A DNA stretch of 64,000 nucleotides. Source: G963664835 sp965220775. Lineage in GTDB: Bacteria > Chloroflexota > UBA6077 > FW602-bin22 > JBCLEL01. The DNA is taken from the NCBI GenBank assembly GCA_965220775.1, contig OZ244845.1, forward strand, positions 3,720,001 to 3,784,000, read 5' to 3'. Position 1 is the stretch's first letter. The number at the start of each line of letters is the position of its first letter. The position numbers were made by a program, and so were the translations under genes. The notes under the pieces are model-generated. The model had not been told where the DNA came from. It did no database searches and was given only the letters and a program-made list of their open reading frames with translations. Positions 28,095 through 36,463 of the stretch are shown here, piece by piece.

Positions 28095-28652
28095 TCAATT
28101 GGCCGTGAGAACGAGGTCGAATTCTCCGCGGTCCTTTCCCTGGCCGGAATAGTGCTGGGTCACCAGGGGCCGAAAGCCCGGCGCCGAGACTCGAACGTGA
28201 ATATGGGGAGGCCGGCCGGTATAGGGCACCGGTACAGGGGATTCGAATTGGTACAAGCCCTGGCTGTCAGACATCACGCTCGCGCGATGATCGTCGTCGT
28301 AACCGCCCTGTGGGTTGGCGAGCCAGAACTCGATCAGAGCGTCGGGGACCGGGACGCAGCCTTCAACTGCCAGAACTCTGCCGGACAGCACGTATCCGCT
28401 GCCAACCTGGGACCTGAACGGGGCATTGGGCTCGTAGAAGGGCCCCATCTGATCCGGTTCGGTTGCCTCACACTGGAGAGAAGCCGGCGCATCGGGTTCA
28501 ACATCGCCGGGGGGTGGGGCAGCCGTTTCGGAGACCGGAACGCAAGCTGCCAGGATCAGCGCGAGGCCGGCTACTAGCCCAAGGATGAGGGTCCTAGCCA
28601 AATTCCTTCCCGGCGTTTGCCGGCTGCTGTCGGAGGGGCATTTGTTTTGCAA
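28095..28652 (-). CDS. Intradiol dioxygenase-like lipoprotein
   Basis: This 185-residue protein has a signal peptide ending in a lipobox (LALILAAC), then a transthyretin-like/intradiol ring-cleavage dioxygenase domain: MGPFYEPNAPFRSQVG, VSGRVL-type VLSGRVLAVEGCVPVPDALI, EFWLANPQGGYDDDHRA, and the iron-ligand region PYTGRPPHIHVRVSAPGF with two His. Classical catechol dioxygenases are cytoplasmic. Exported versions are known mostly from predictions and their substrates are unclear. The remaining Tyr ligands are plausible (YDDDH and PVPYTG) but unproven. It stands alone between the efflux operon and the next exported protein. Confidence 0.8.
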   Translation of the reverse strand: MQNKCPSDSSRQTPGRNLARTLILGLVAGLALILAACVPVSETAAPPPGDVEPDAPASLQCEATEPDQMGPFYEPNAPFRSQVGSGYVLSGRVLAVEGCVPVPDALIEFWLANPQGGYDDDHRASVMSDSQGLYQFESPVPVPYTGRPPHIHVRVSAPGFRPLVTQHYSGQGKDRGEFDLVLTAN

Positions 28653-28847
28653 TTTCTACTTGACCTGGCGCCGGCCAGCGATCACTGCCATGTTACTTGG
28701 TACCTTACCACGTCGCGTAGGACGTTGCCGCGCTTATGACAAGCTGGATTCCGTCGTGGTTCGGCCGCATGTACGGTTGAGAGAGGACCGGAAGAGGCAG
28801 GGTGGATGGTGCGGGCCGAACATGGCGTCCGGCCCGTCAATGAGAGT

Positions 28848-29513
28848 CTAGAGGCTGGTTTGTGGATCGGCAGGCTCGGGGGTACTCTCCGGGTCGGGTC
28901 GATGCCACTTCCACTTGTGGCGGTGGCCGCCGGCGGATCCCGACTTGTCAACCCAGGTGGGGATTTTCTCTTCGAAGTAAGCGAGCTTGGAGTCCGCTTG
29001 TTCTTGCGTCAGCTTGCCGTCCTGGACGTACTGGTCAAGCTGGTCGCTTACCGCATCGGTCAGGGCGGTGATGAGTCCATCCCTGGTCTTGCCCTCGGCC
29101 TCGGCGATTTGGGCTGCCGACTCGCCATTGCGCAGCCGCTCGATGAACGTCTCTTGATCAATGCCTATGTAGGTTGCCGCCGATTCGAAGAGCATCCATC
29201 CACCCCACCGACCTTTGCGTCCCCATTTCTTGAAGCCGCGATGCCGGCCGAAGCCTTTAGAGCTATCGTACCCCGATTCTTGGAGTGCCTCAACGACGGC
29301 CTGCCGCAGGTCGTCGGGCTCGATACCGAGTTTTTCAGCGACGCTCGCGATCAGACTCTCAAGGCTACCGGGCAACTCGGTTGGTGTGGGAGTGCCTTCT
29401 TGCGCCAAGGCGGTGCCGGCGGTGACTACTGCGGTGGCTCCCAAGCCGGCGAGTAGCCAGCGGCGACTGAACTTTCGCCGAGTCGGTTCTTTTTTCGGAC
29501 TCTGCTCCGTCAT
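28848..29513 (-). CDS. Tat-exported protein of unknown function
   Basis: This 221-residue protein has a twin-arginine-like signal (RRKFSRRWLLAGLGATAVVT), with a cleavage site near TALAQE, so folded export is likely. The mature part contains helical repeats: SLIASVAEKLGIEPDDLRQA and AATYIGIDQETFIERLRNGE look like paired helical modules, followed by KLTQEQADSKLAYFEEKIP, which resembles the DUF2680-type segment of small exported proteins. His/Lys/Trp-rich patches (GRHRGFKKWGRKGRWGGW and HRHKWKWHRPD) might bind polyanions or metals. This is inference. No partner gene is adjacent. Confidence 0.75.
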   Translation of the reverse strand: MTEQSPKKEPTRRKFSRRWLLAGLGATAVVTAGTALAQEGTPTPTELPGSLESLIASVAEKLGIEPDDLRQAVVEALQESGYDSSKGFGRHRGFKKWGRKGRWGGWMLFESAATYIGIDQETFIERLRNGESAAQIAEAEGKTRDGLITALTDAVSDQLDQYVQDGKLTQEQADSKLAYFEEKIPTWVDKSGSAGGHRHKWKWHRPDPESTPEPADPQTSL

Positions 29514-29659
29514 TCTGATTACACCTTATGTCATTCTAAACTATCGGCCAGGCGTCTGCCTGACTTTGCCGTTCAGTAATAGCGTAGTTGCGTGTTATGA
29601 AGGATTGGCTAAGGAGTTATGGAGAGAATGTGGAGAAGATGTGAAGGAAACGGCGAGAA

Positions 29660-30345
29660 GGGGGGCCGAGAGCCGGGCAGTGCGACGCGGGCGAACTAGC
29701 GGCGCCCTGAGCTGGGGACAAGCCCCAGCGCTACATTTCCCCCTCCCCACCCCTTCTGGATTCCAGCTTTCGCTGGAATGACGAATTGAGGGGCGGGAGT
29801 CTATCCCGGATCGTAGTCCGGGACATGCTTTCATAGCAGCAATCGCACATGCCGGCTGTTGCCGGCGCACCAAGGTGTGAAAACCCGGAGTTGTGATTTG
29901 GGATGGCGAGTTGGCACGGTGGATTCTGCCACGCCCCACCCCGACCCCAGCGGGGGACAAGCCCCTCGCCTCGCGAAGTCTTCGACCGCGCTACATTTTC
30001 TCATTCCGCCATCGACCATCGGTCTACAATTCGGCACGTTTCGCCGGTGGAGAGCCGGCATCGAGGTTGATTGGAGGACACATCCCGGATCGGAGTCCGG
30101 GATGTGCTTTCGTAGCAATCGCTCATGCAGACAGGGGCCGGCACACTAAGGTATGAAAAGCCGGAGTTGTGATTTGCTACGGCGAGTCAGCGCGGTGGAT
30201 CCTGCCGCGCCCCACCCCGACCCCAGCGGGGGACAAGCCCCCGCACTACATTTTCTCTTTCCGCCTTCGGCCATCGGTCTGCAATTCGGCAGGTTCCGCC
30301 GGTGGAGCGCCGGCATCGAGGTTGATTGGAGGGCACATTCTCCTA
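29660..30345. repeat. Dispersed hairpin repeat block B
   Basis: This 870-base gap (29514-30387) holds no real gene. It contains the same modules as block A in the same orientation: the ATTCCAGC...GCTGGAAT hairpin at 29760-29779, CCCGGA...TCCGGG hairpins at 29804-29821 and 30084-30101, the 'caaggtgtgaaaa' and 'caaggtatgaaaa' segments, and the 'cagcgggggacaagcccc' element twice. Two nearly complete composite units lie head to tail, so local duplication is likely. Confidence 0.88.
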
Positions 30346-30387
30346 CCGATGACGATGCGGCGGTCCTGAGGGTATTGCGAAGTGAGG

Positions 30388-31791
30388 CTAGGTCGGGATG
30401 GCGAACGTGAAATTGGAGCCCTTGCCGGCTTGGCTTTCGACCCAGATGCGGCCTTCGTGGGTCTCGACCAGCTCCTTGGCGATGGCAAGTCCCAGGCCGG
30501 AACCGCCGGCCGATCTGCTGCGTGACTTTTCGACCCGGTAGAAGCGTTCGAATACGTGGGGCAGCTCATCCTCGTCGATACCGGGGCCGGAGTCGGACAC
30601 CGATACTTCGGAGCCGGTATCGGTTCGGCGGACGGCGACGGTCACGCGATCGCCTCCTGCGACGTATCTGAGCGCGTTGCTAAGCAGGTTCGCGACCACC
30701 TGACTGATTCGTTGGGGATCGACCTCGGCCATCGTCGGTACAGCAGGGACCTGGGTGCGCAGATCCACTCCCCGCTCTTGGGCAAGCGGCCGGAAGTTAT
30801 CGACGACGCTCTGTACAAGCAGCCCAACATCTGTCTCGGATTTCTCCAGATGCAGCTGTCGAGCCTCGGCCAGGGACAGCAAGCGCAGGTCTTCGACGAG
30901 TCGCGAAAGGATCAGAGTTTGATCGTAGGCAGTAGCCACCTGGGCCGGCTTCAGGGGCAGCACCCCATCGAGCATCCCCTCGAGATTCCCCTGAATAGCG
31001 CTCAGTGGGTTACGCAGCTCGTGGGCGATGTCCGCCAACATCCGGCGCCGTTGGGTTTCTCCCAACTGCAGCTTGCCGGCCATTTCATTGAAGGAGTCGG
31101 CCAGTTGCCCTACTTCATCGCGACTGGACACTGACACCCGTTGATCCAAGCGCCCGGCGGCTATACCCTGGGCCGCGGCGGTCAATCGTCTGATTGGAGA
31201 CGTGAGTTGGCGTGACAACAGAACCGCCGCGACAAGAGCAATGACGATAGTGCCTAAAGCGGCCAATGCCAGCCCTTGGTTTACTCGATCGAGAAACTGC
31301 TGCTCAAGAAGACCCTCATCAAACTGGGCGATCAAGAGCGAGCCGATGCGTTGATTGTCCAATAGCAGTGGCACCATTGGAACACGCATATCGTTCCCCA
31401 GATCCTGGCCGGTCATCTGACTATCTGAGTCAAACACGACGCGATTCTGGGAGTCGGCCAGGATCAGACGGTGGTCGGCTAGCCACCACAATCTCTTGTC
31501 TGAAGGCCCGTCCAAGGTCCTCCGACGTGGACCTTGACCCACTCTTCGCCGTACATCGACACGGGGTCCTTGAGTCAGGAACTGGTCGATGCCGGCCCAG
31601 GACTGTTGGCGGGAGTAGTAGGCGACCAGAACCGGCGCCAGACGATGCGCCCAAAGTTCGGAGCCCCGGTCGACGTACAGACTCAATCCGCCGGTGGCGC
31701 TTCGATTGGCTAGGAACGCCATGAGGGAGATTCCGGCCAGGACGACCAAGATGAAAGCCAGCGTGAACTTGAAAAAGAGGCTAGCCCGCAC
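30388..31791 (-). CDS. Sensor histidine kinase with HAMP domain
   Basis: This membrane histidine kinase of about 467 residues has helices at about 8-27 and 174-192 flanking an extracytoplasmic sensor loop, then HAMP (about 193-245), HisKA with phospho-acceptor His257 in DIAHELRNPLSAI, and HATPase with N-box VVANLLSNALRY, G1 VSDSGPGIDEDELPHVFERF and G2 GGSGLGLAIAKELV. It would phosphorylate the response regulator encoded just upstream. The frame is open to 31866, but the GTG at 31791, overlapping the regulator stop by 11 bases, is the more natural start. The signal is unknown. Nearby exported proteins suggest envelope sensing, which is only inference. Confidence 0.9.
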   Translation of the reverse strand: MRASLFFKFTLAFILVVLAGISLMAFLANRSATGGLSLYVDRGSELWAHRLAPVLVAYYSRQQSWAGIDQFLTQGPRVDVRRRVGQGPRRRTLDGPSDKRLWWLADHRLILADSQNRVVFDSDSQMTGQDLGNDMRVPMVPLLLDNQRIGSLLIAQFDEGLLEQQFLDRVNQGLALAALGTIVIALVAAVLLSRQLTSPIRRLTAAAQGIAAGRLDQRVSVSSRDEVGQLADSFNEMAGKLQLGETQRRRMLADIAHELRNPLSAIQGNLEGMLDGVLPLKPAQVATAYDQTLILSRLVEDLRLLSLAEARQLHLEKSETDVGLLVQSVVDNFRPLAQERGVDLRTQVPAVPTMAEVDPQRISQVVANLLSNALRYVAGGDRVTVAVRRTDTGSEVSVSDSGPGIDEDELPHVFERFYRVEKSRSRSAGGSGLGLAIAKELVETHEGRIWVESQAGKGSNFTFAIPT

Positions 31792-32485
31792 CTGACATCT
31801 CGACAAACTTGTAGCCGACCCTGTAGACAGTTCGGATGTATCGCGGCCCATTGGAGTCATCCCCAATTTTTTGCCGGATATTCTTGATGTGGGCGTCGAT
31901 CGTACGCTCGTAGCCCTCGTAACTGTACCCCAGTGCCTTGTCGATCAACTGGAGTCGGGTCATCACCCGGCCGGCGTTCTCCATTAGCACGTCGAGAATG
32001 GCAAACTCGCTCGGCGTCAACTCTACAGGTTCACCGCGAAGACTTACGGCGTGTGCAGAGCGATCCAGAACCAGTCCGTCCGCACGTAGCACGTCCGAAC
32101 TCACAGGGTTGCCCTGAACACGGCGCAATACGCTTCTGACCCGCGCCACCAACTCACGCGGACTGAAGGGCTTAGTTACATAGTCATCGGCGCCAAGCTC
32201 CAAGCCAATCAGCTTGTCGGTCTCATCGACGCGCGCCGTGAGCATGATGATGGGCACCTCGGATTTCCGTCTAAGATCGCGGGCGACGTCGAATCCGCTC
32301 ATCTTGGGCAGCATAAGATCCAGGACCACAAGGTCGGGCTTGTGGTATTCGAATGTAGCCACCGCGGTCTCGCCATCGTGGGCGGTCGAGACCTCAAAGC
32401 CGGACTGCTCCAGATAAGCCTTCACGGTTCGTACTATCTCCCTGTCATCATCAACTACAAGAACTCGGTTCGATGGGTTATTCAT
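31781..32485 (-). CDS. OmpR/PhoB-family response regulator
   Basis: This 234-residue two-domain regulator has receiver residues Asp12-13, the phospho-acceptor Asp56 in VVLDLMLPKMSG, Thr in MLTARVDETD and Lys in DYVTKPFSPRELVARV. The C-terminal winged helix (about 130-230) includes VELTPSEFAILDVLMENAG and RTIDAHIKNIRQKIGDD, typical of PhoB-type DNA binding. It starts at an ATG at 32485 and is co-transcribed with the overlapping kinase gene. The targets are unknown. Confidence 0.94.
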   Translation of the reverse strand: MNNPSNRVLVVDDDREIVRTVKAYLEQSGFEVSTAHDGETAVATFEYHKPDLVVLDLMLPKMSGFDVARDLRRKSEVPIIMLTARVDETDKLIGLELGADDYVTKPFSPRELVARVRSVLRRVQGNPVSSDVLRADGLVLDRSAHAVSLRGEPVELTPSEFAILDVLMENAGRVMTRLQLIDKALGYSYEGYERTIDAHIKNIRQKIGDDSNGPRYIRTVYRVGYKFVEMSGAG

Positions 32486-32684
32486 CGGGATAGGAACCTA
32501 ATTGGGCAGTGCCTGAACTGGGTCGACTGCAACAGTTCAGATTTGGGGGTATTCGCTTTCCCCATTTCGGCGATCTGGAAGGCCCGGATCGCAAAGATCG
32601 GCTTCGGTCGGCGTTCAAGGCGTGATTTCCAAGCTATCGATGCCAAATCCACGAGCTGCTCGACCTCATCCCCTCGCCTTGCGT

Positions 32685-32790
32685 AGTCTTCGACCTGGCC
32701 CCCTTCTCCTAGCCAGGAGAAGGGGGAACTTTGTTGTGGGGGACACCCCCACATCCCCCGGCATCCGCCTGAGGCGGATCGCCCTTGCAA
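32685..32790. repeat. Short hairpin-rich repeat element in intergenic gap
   Basis: The 447-base gap 32486-32932 carries no gene I can support. It includes a strong inverted repeat, CCCTTCTCCT-agcc-AGGAGAAGGG (around 32700-32725), directly followed by GTGGGGGAcaCCCCCAC and GCCTGAGGC-type stems. These may be dispersed repeat elements, or terminators for the convergent or adjacent genes. No T-run follows. Confidence 0.5.
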
Positions 32791-32932
32791 CCGTTCACGG
32801 GCATTAGCTGATCAGACATTCTCGGATTTGGCAGACCTTCATTGCTACGATATTACGCCGATACGGAGCAGGTACCCCTGAATCCGAACACTTACGATCG
32901 ACTGGGAAACTTGGTCCTTTCGAAGAAATGGG

Positions 32933-33754
32933 TCAGCTTTGGCTGTCGACCAATGCGGCGCGAAAGTCGATTTCAAGGTCTATCTCGTCTTCGATACTGA
33001 GGACTGAACCCACAATTGGCAGGTCCATTTCGAATCCGGTAATCGTTACCTTAGTAACGGCAGTTCCTACCAGTTCGTCGCCGGATATCTCCGCCTCCAC
33101 ATCCCAGGTTGTCGGCTTGGCGACGCCACGTACCGTCAATTCACCGACAATTTGAAACGATACCGCTCCAGATGTTGGCAGGGGATCGGACAGCCCCTTG
33201 GCCTCTGTTAAGACGAGCTCAGCATGAGGAAACTGCGCCGTATTCAAAGTGCTCCGCTGGATGTAACCATCCCGTCTGTCCGAATCGCTGGTCAAGGAGC
33301 GGAGATCGACCAGGATCTTGGATTGATCTGCGACGATAGTCCCATCAGTGCGGATGACGATGGCGCCGGTGACGTCGCTGGTTTTGCCCACCGCAACGTT
33401 GAACCCGATACGGGCCAGCTGCTCTTCGGCGAGGTATCGCGCTTCATTCTGACCCTCTACCAAGTTGAACTTGAGCTCACCAATCTCCTCGGAGGGCATT
33501 TCGGCAGGGGTAGAGGTCGCTTCGGCAACCTGAGCGGCGGTTGGCTCAGAAACCATCACTTCGGTTGGCGTAGGAGATGGCGCCGGTTCGGTAGCTGTAG
33601 AGGTCGGCTCGGCAACCTGAGCGGCGGTTGGCTCAGAGACCATCGCCTCTGTCGGGGTAGGAGATGGCGCCGGGGATGAGCAAGCGAGCAAGCTCAATCC
33701 GACGACAGCAATGATAGTCATGATGGTCAGGCGCGGGTCAACACGGATGGGCAT
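32933..33754 (-). CDS. YceI-family lipoprotein
   Basis: This 273-residue protein has a lipoprotein signal ending in VVGLSLLACSS, then a Pro/Thr/Glu linker with two copies of a unit like SPTPTEAMVSEPTAAQVAE. A YceI lipocalin-like domain follows at about 100-273 (FNVAVGKTSDVTGAIVI, ILVDLRSLTSDSDRRDGYIQ, VTKVTITGFEMDLP). YceI domains bind isoprenoids or other long-chain lipids in the periplasm. The ATG at 33754 has GGAGGA 6 bases upstream. The frame is open to 33889, but that extension precedes the signal peptide and is not translated in my view. Confidence 0.88.
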   Translation of the reverse strand: MPIRVDPRLTIMTIIAVVGLSLLACSSPAPSPTPTEAMVSEPTAAQVAEPTSTATEPAPSPTPTEVMVSEPTAAQVAEATSTPAEMPSEEIGELKFNLVEGQNEARYLAEEQLARIGFNVAVGKTSDVTGAIVIRTDGTIVADQSKILVDLRSLTSDSDRRDGYIQRSTLNTAQFPHAELVLTEAKGLSDPLPTSGAVSFQIVGELTVRGVAKPTTWDVEAEISGDELVGTAVTKVTITGFEMDLPIVGSVLSIEDEIDLEIDFRAALVDSQS

Positions 33755-33912
33755 TAGATTCCTCCATTGTTGGGCTCTTGTGCAATCTCCCGCGTCGTTA
33801 CCTGTACACCTGATGGTAGTGGTCCCTTGTGAAGAGATTATGAAGAGAATGTGTAAAGGTCTTGAACGACGATATTGCGGAGCAGGCACTTAATCATTCT
33901 GATGGACCGTTA

Positions 33913-33940
33913 TTGGACACAAGAAAGTATAGGTTATAAT
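33913..33940 (+). promoter_or_regulatory. Predicted promoter of miaB
   Basis: TTGGAC at 33913-33918 is spaced 16 bases from a perfect TATAAT at 33935-33940. Transcription would begin near 33947, which rules out the earlier in-frame start at 33875 for miaB and supports the ATG at 34001. Confidence 0.6.
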
Positions 33941-34000
33941 CTTGGCGTTCGAAACGCTTTGCGCAAATCGATCCATTTTCACTGGATGTGCAACACCTCG

Positions 34001-35383
34001 ATGAAATATTACATCTGGACCGTCGGTTGTCAGATGAACGTGGCCGACTCCGAGAGATTAGCCCGCGAGCTATCTGACCGGGGGCACGAGTCGATTAATA
34101 ACGCCGCGGAGGCGGATCTGGTCGTCATGAACACGTGTAGCGTCCGGCAGGCCGCCGAGGAGAAGGCTTTCGGCCGGGCCGGCTCGCTCAAGCCGCTAAA
34201 GGAGATCCGCTCCGACCTGATCGTCGCATTCGGCGGCTGCATGGTCGCCGACGACACGCTGCCGGAACTCAGGCGACGCATGCCGTACGTGGATCATTTC
34301 TTCAAGCCGGCGGCGTTTGGGGACCTGCTGACGACGATAGACGCCCAGGAAGCTGGGGCCGGACATGGGGATCATTTCGGAGACGGTTGTCTCACAGGCG
34401 GCACGGCTGGGCAGGAGATTGTAGCCGGCGATGAGGCGCGAGTCGCTCGCTGGGTACCGGTGATGACCGGCTGCAACCGGCGATGCACGTACTGCATTGT
34501 GCCATTCCGGCGGGGGCGCGAGGTGAGCCGTCCGGTGAGGGAGATTGTCAGCGAGACGGAGAGGCTTGTCGCCTTCGAAGGCGCTCGCGAGGTCACGTTG
34601 CTCGGCCAGATCGTTGATCGCTATGGGCGCGATCTGTTGCCGGACCGGCCCGACCTGGGATTCCTCATGGCGCGATTGAGCGAGATCGAAGGGTTGGAAC
34701 GGATCAGGTTCCTGACATCGCATCCACGCGACTTTCGCGAGAGTATCATCGACGCGACGGCCAATATCGACAAAGTGTGCGAGCACATCAACATCCCGGT
34801 CCAAGCCGGCGACGACGCCGTGTTGCACCGGATGAGGCGAGGATACACGGTCGACGTCTACCGGGGCATCATCCAACGCATCCGCAACAAGGTTCCCGGC
34901 GGCAGCCTGGCGACCGACATAATAGTGGGCTTTCCGGGCGAATCCGAGCAGGAATTTCAGCACACTCTCGATTTGCTAGATGAAATCAAATTCGACGTGG
35001 TTCACGTTGCGATGTACTCGCCGCGGCCGGGCACACGGGCGTTCACAGAGATGCCCGATGACGTGCCGGCAGGGGAGAAGAAGGCCCGACTGCACCGGGT
35101 CGAGATCGTGCAGCGGGATATTGCCGATCGGATAAACGCCCGGCTACTCGACAACACCACCGAAGTCCTGGTCGAGGAATTGTACAAGGGCAAATGGAAG
35201 GGCCGGACTCGCACCAACAAACTGGTGTTCTTCGAAGACCGGCGCAACTGGTTGGGCCGGCTGGCGAAGGTCCGCATCACGAAGACCTCGCCCTGGTCAA
35301 TGCAGGCTGAAGTGATCGGCGGCGAACAGCCGGCTGCACCTCGTACACATCCCATCTCCCTGCCGATGGCGGCGGTTGGCTAA
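34001..35383 (+). CDS. miaB: tRNA-2-methylthio-N6-dimethylallyladenosine synthase
   Basis: This 460-residue radical-SAM methylthiotransferase modifies A37 of tRNAs reading UNN codons. The N-terminal UPF0004 domain begins MKYYIWTVGCQMNVADSE and binds an auxiliary cluster through its cysteines (VGCQMN, NTCSVR, GGCM). The radical-SAM cluster motif CNRRCTYCIVPFRRG is intact, and a C-terminal TRAM domain (EVLVEELYKGKWKGRTRTNK) follows. The ATG at 34001 was chosen by homology and by the promoter at 33913-33940; an ATG at 33986 is possible. It stands alone on the plus strand. Confidence 0.93.
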   Translation: MKYYIWTVGCQMNVADSERLARELSDRGHESINNAAEADLVVMNTCSVRQAAEEKAFGRAGSLKPLKEIRSDLIVAFGGCMVADDTLPELRRRMPYVDHFFKPAAFGDLLTTIDAQEAGAGHGDHFGDGCLTGGTAGQEIVAGDEARVARWVPVMTGCNRRCTYCIVPFRRGREVSRPVREIVSETERLVAFEGAREVTLLGQIVDRYGRDLLPDRPDLGFLMARLSEIEGLERIRFLTSHPRDFRESIIDATANIDKVCEHINIPVQAGDDAVLHRMRRGYTVDVYRGIIQRIRNKVPGGSLATDIIVGFPGESEQEFQHTLDLLDEIKFDVVHVAMYSPRPGTRAFTEMPDDVPAGEKKARLHRVEIVQRDIADRINARLLDNTTEVLVEELYKGKWKGRTRTNKLVFFEDRRNWLGRLAKVRITKTSPWSMQAEVIGGEQPAAPRTHPISLPMAAVG

Positions 35384-35434
35384 GGACAACCGCGGCATCC
35401 CATTATCAGGCCGAAGCCGGAGCACGGTGGACAA

Positions 35435-36388
35435 TTGCCAAGAGCGATTGCTTCGATAGTAATCCCCAACTGGAATGGCGGCCATCATCTACGAATATGC
35501 CTGCCGGCTTTGCGCCAACAAAGCGAGCAATCTTTCGAGCTGATCGTCGTAGACAATGGGTCAACCGACGACTCAGAGGATATTGTCCACCGGGAGATTC
35601 CGGAGGCCCGTTTCATAAAGCTGAGCAGAAACTTTGGTTTTGCCCGGGCCTGCAACGAGGGCATCATCCGAGCAAAGGGCAAGCACATAGCCCTGTTGAA
35701 CAACGATACCGAGCCTGAGGCCGGCTGGTTGGCGGCCTTGATCGGCCGGCTGGATAGCGACCCGGAGCTTGGTTCGGTGGCTTCCAAGCTATTGGTGTTC
35801 GACCGCCGGCACATGATCCACTCGGCCGGCGACTACTACCGAATCGACGGCGTACCGGGGAATAGGGGCGTCTGGCAGGCCGATGGGCCGGAATACGACC
35901 AGCCGGCGGAGACCTTCTCAGCCTGCGCCGGAGCCGCGGCCTATCGCCGTGGGATGTTCGAGCAGGTTGGTCTCTTCGACGAAGAGTTTGTCAGCTACTG
36001 CGAGGACGTCGACCTTGGGTTTCGCGCCCAGCTAGCGGGATGGCGATGCGGGTTCGAGCCCGGGGCGCGAGTGTACCACCGAATAAGCGCGAGCGGCTCG
36101 GGTGAACTTGCGAGCTACTACAACGGTCGAAACTTTGTGCTGGTGATGGCAAAGAACTATCCACGTTCGCTGCTGCGACGCAATATTGGGAAGATCGTCA
36201 AGGCCCAACTCGGCTTTTTGGGGGAATCGCTTCGTCATTGGCGAGAGCCGGCCGCCCGCGCCCGGATTCGCGGGCAGCTGGCGGGATTGGCCGGGATTCC
36301 GAGGGTGATGGGCAAAAGGCGCATTGGCGAGCAGCTACGCCGGATCAGCGATGAGGATCTATTGGCAAGGATGTCGCAGGCCGGGTAG
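35435..36388 (+). CDS. Family 2 glycosyltransferase (rhamnosyltransferase-like)
   Basis: This 317-residue GT-A enzyme has SIVIPNWNGGHHL and LIVVDNGSTDDSEDI at the nucleotide-sugar site, ALLNNDTEPEAGWL with the DxE-type metal motif, and FDEEFVSYCEDVDLGFRAQL with the ED acceptor-side motif typical of bacterial rhamnosyl-type GT2 proteins. There are no membrane helices, so it probably works at the inner face of the membrane. The TTG start at 35435 follows a GGTGG sequence. The gene ends 75 bases before the insertion sequence. Confidence 0.9.
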   Translation: MPRAIASIVIPNWNGGHHLRICLPALRQQSEQSFELIVVDNGSTDDSEDIVHREIPEARFIKLSRNFGFARACNEGIIRAKGKHIALLNNDTEPEAGWLAALIGRLDSDPELGSVASKLLVFDRRHMIHSAGDYYRIDGVPGNRGVWQADGPEYDQPAETFSACAGAAAYRRGMFEQVGLFDEEFVSYCEDVDLGFRAQLAGWRCGFEPGARVYHRISASGSGELASYYNGRNFVLVMAKNYPRSLLRRNIGKIVKAQLGFLGESLRHWREPAARARIRGQLAGLAGIPRVMGKRRIGEQLRRISDEDLLARMSQAG

Positions 36389-36463
36389 TGAGGGTACGGG
36401 GCCGGCACGATGAGTTGGCCGGCCAGCGATGGTTTCCCGGGTCCCCGCCAAGGGCGGCCACGA

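Noticed and set aside
29595..30410. Several overlapping ORFs of 60-120 codons on both strands in repeat block B
   Set aside because: Their translations recur in blocks A, C and D wherever the same DNA repeats occur, with no start signals or known domains; they are products of repeat sequence.
32685..32790. Riboswitch or structured leader of the response-regulator gene
   Set aside because: The hairpins are simple perfect stems without a recognisable aptamer, and similar GC-rich stems occur in other gaps; a repeat element is more likely.
33875..34000. N-terminal extension of miaB
   Set aside because: A likely promoter (33913-33940) lies inside it, and MiaB homology begins only at the ATG at 34001.
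34196..34963. Minus-strand ORF of 255 codons within miaB
   Set aside because: It is antisense to the conserved radical-SAM domain and has no supporting signals.
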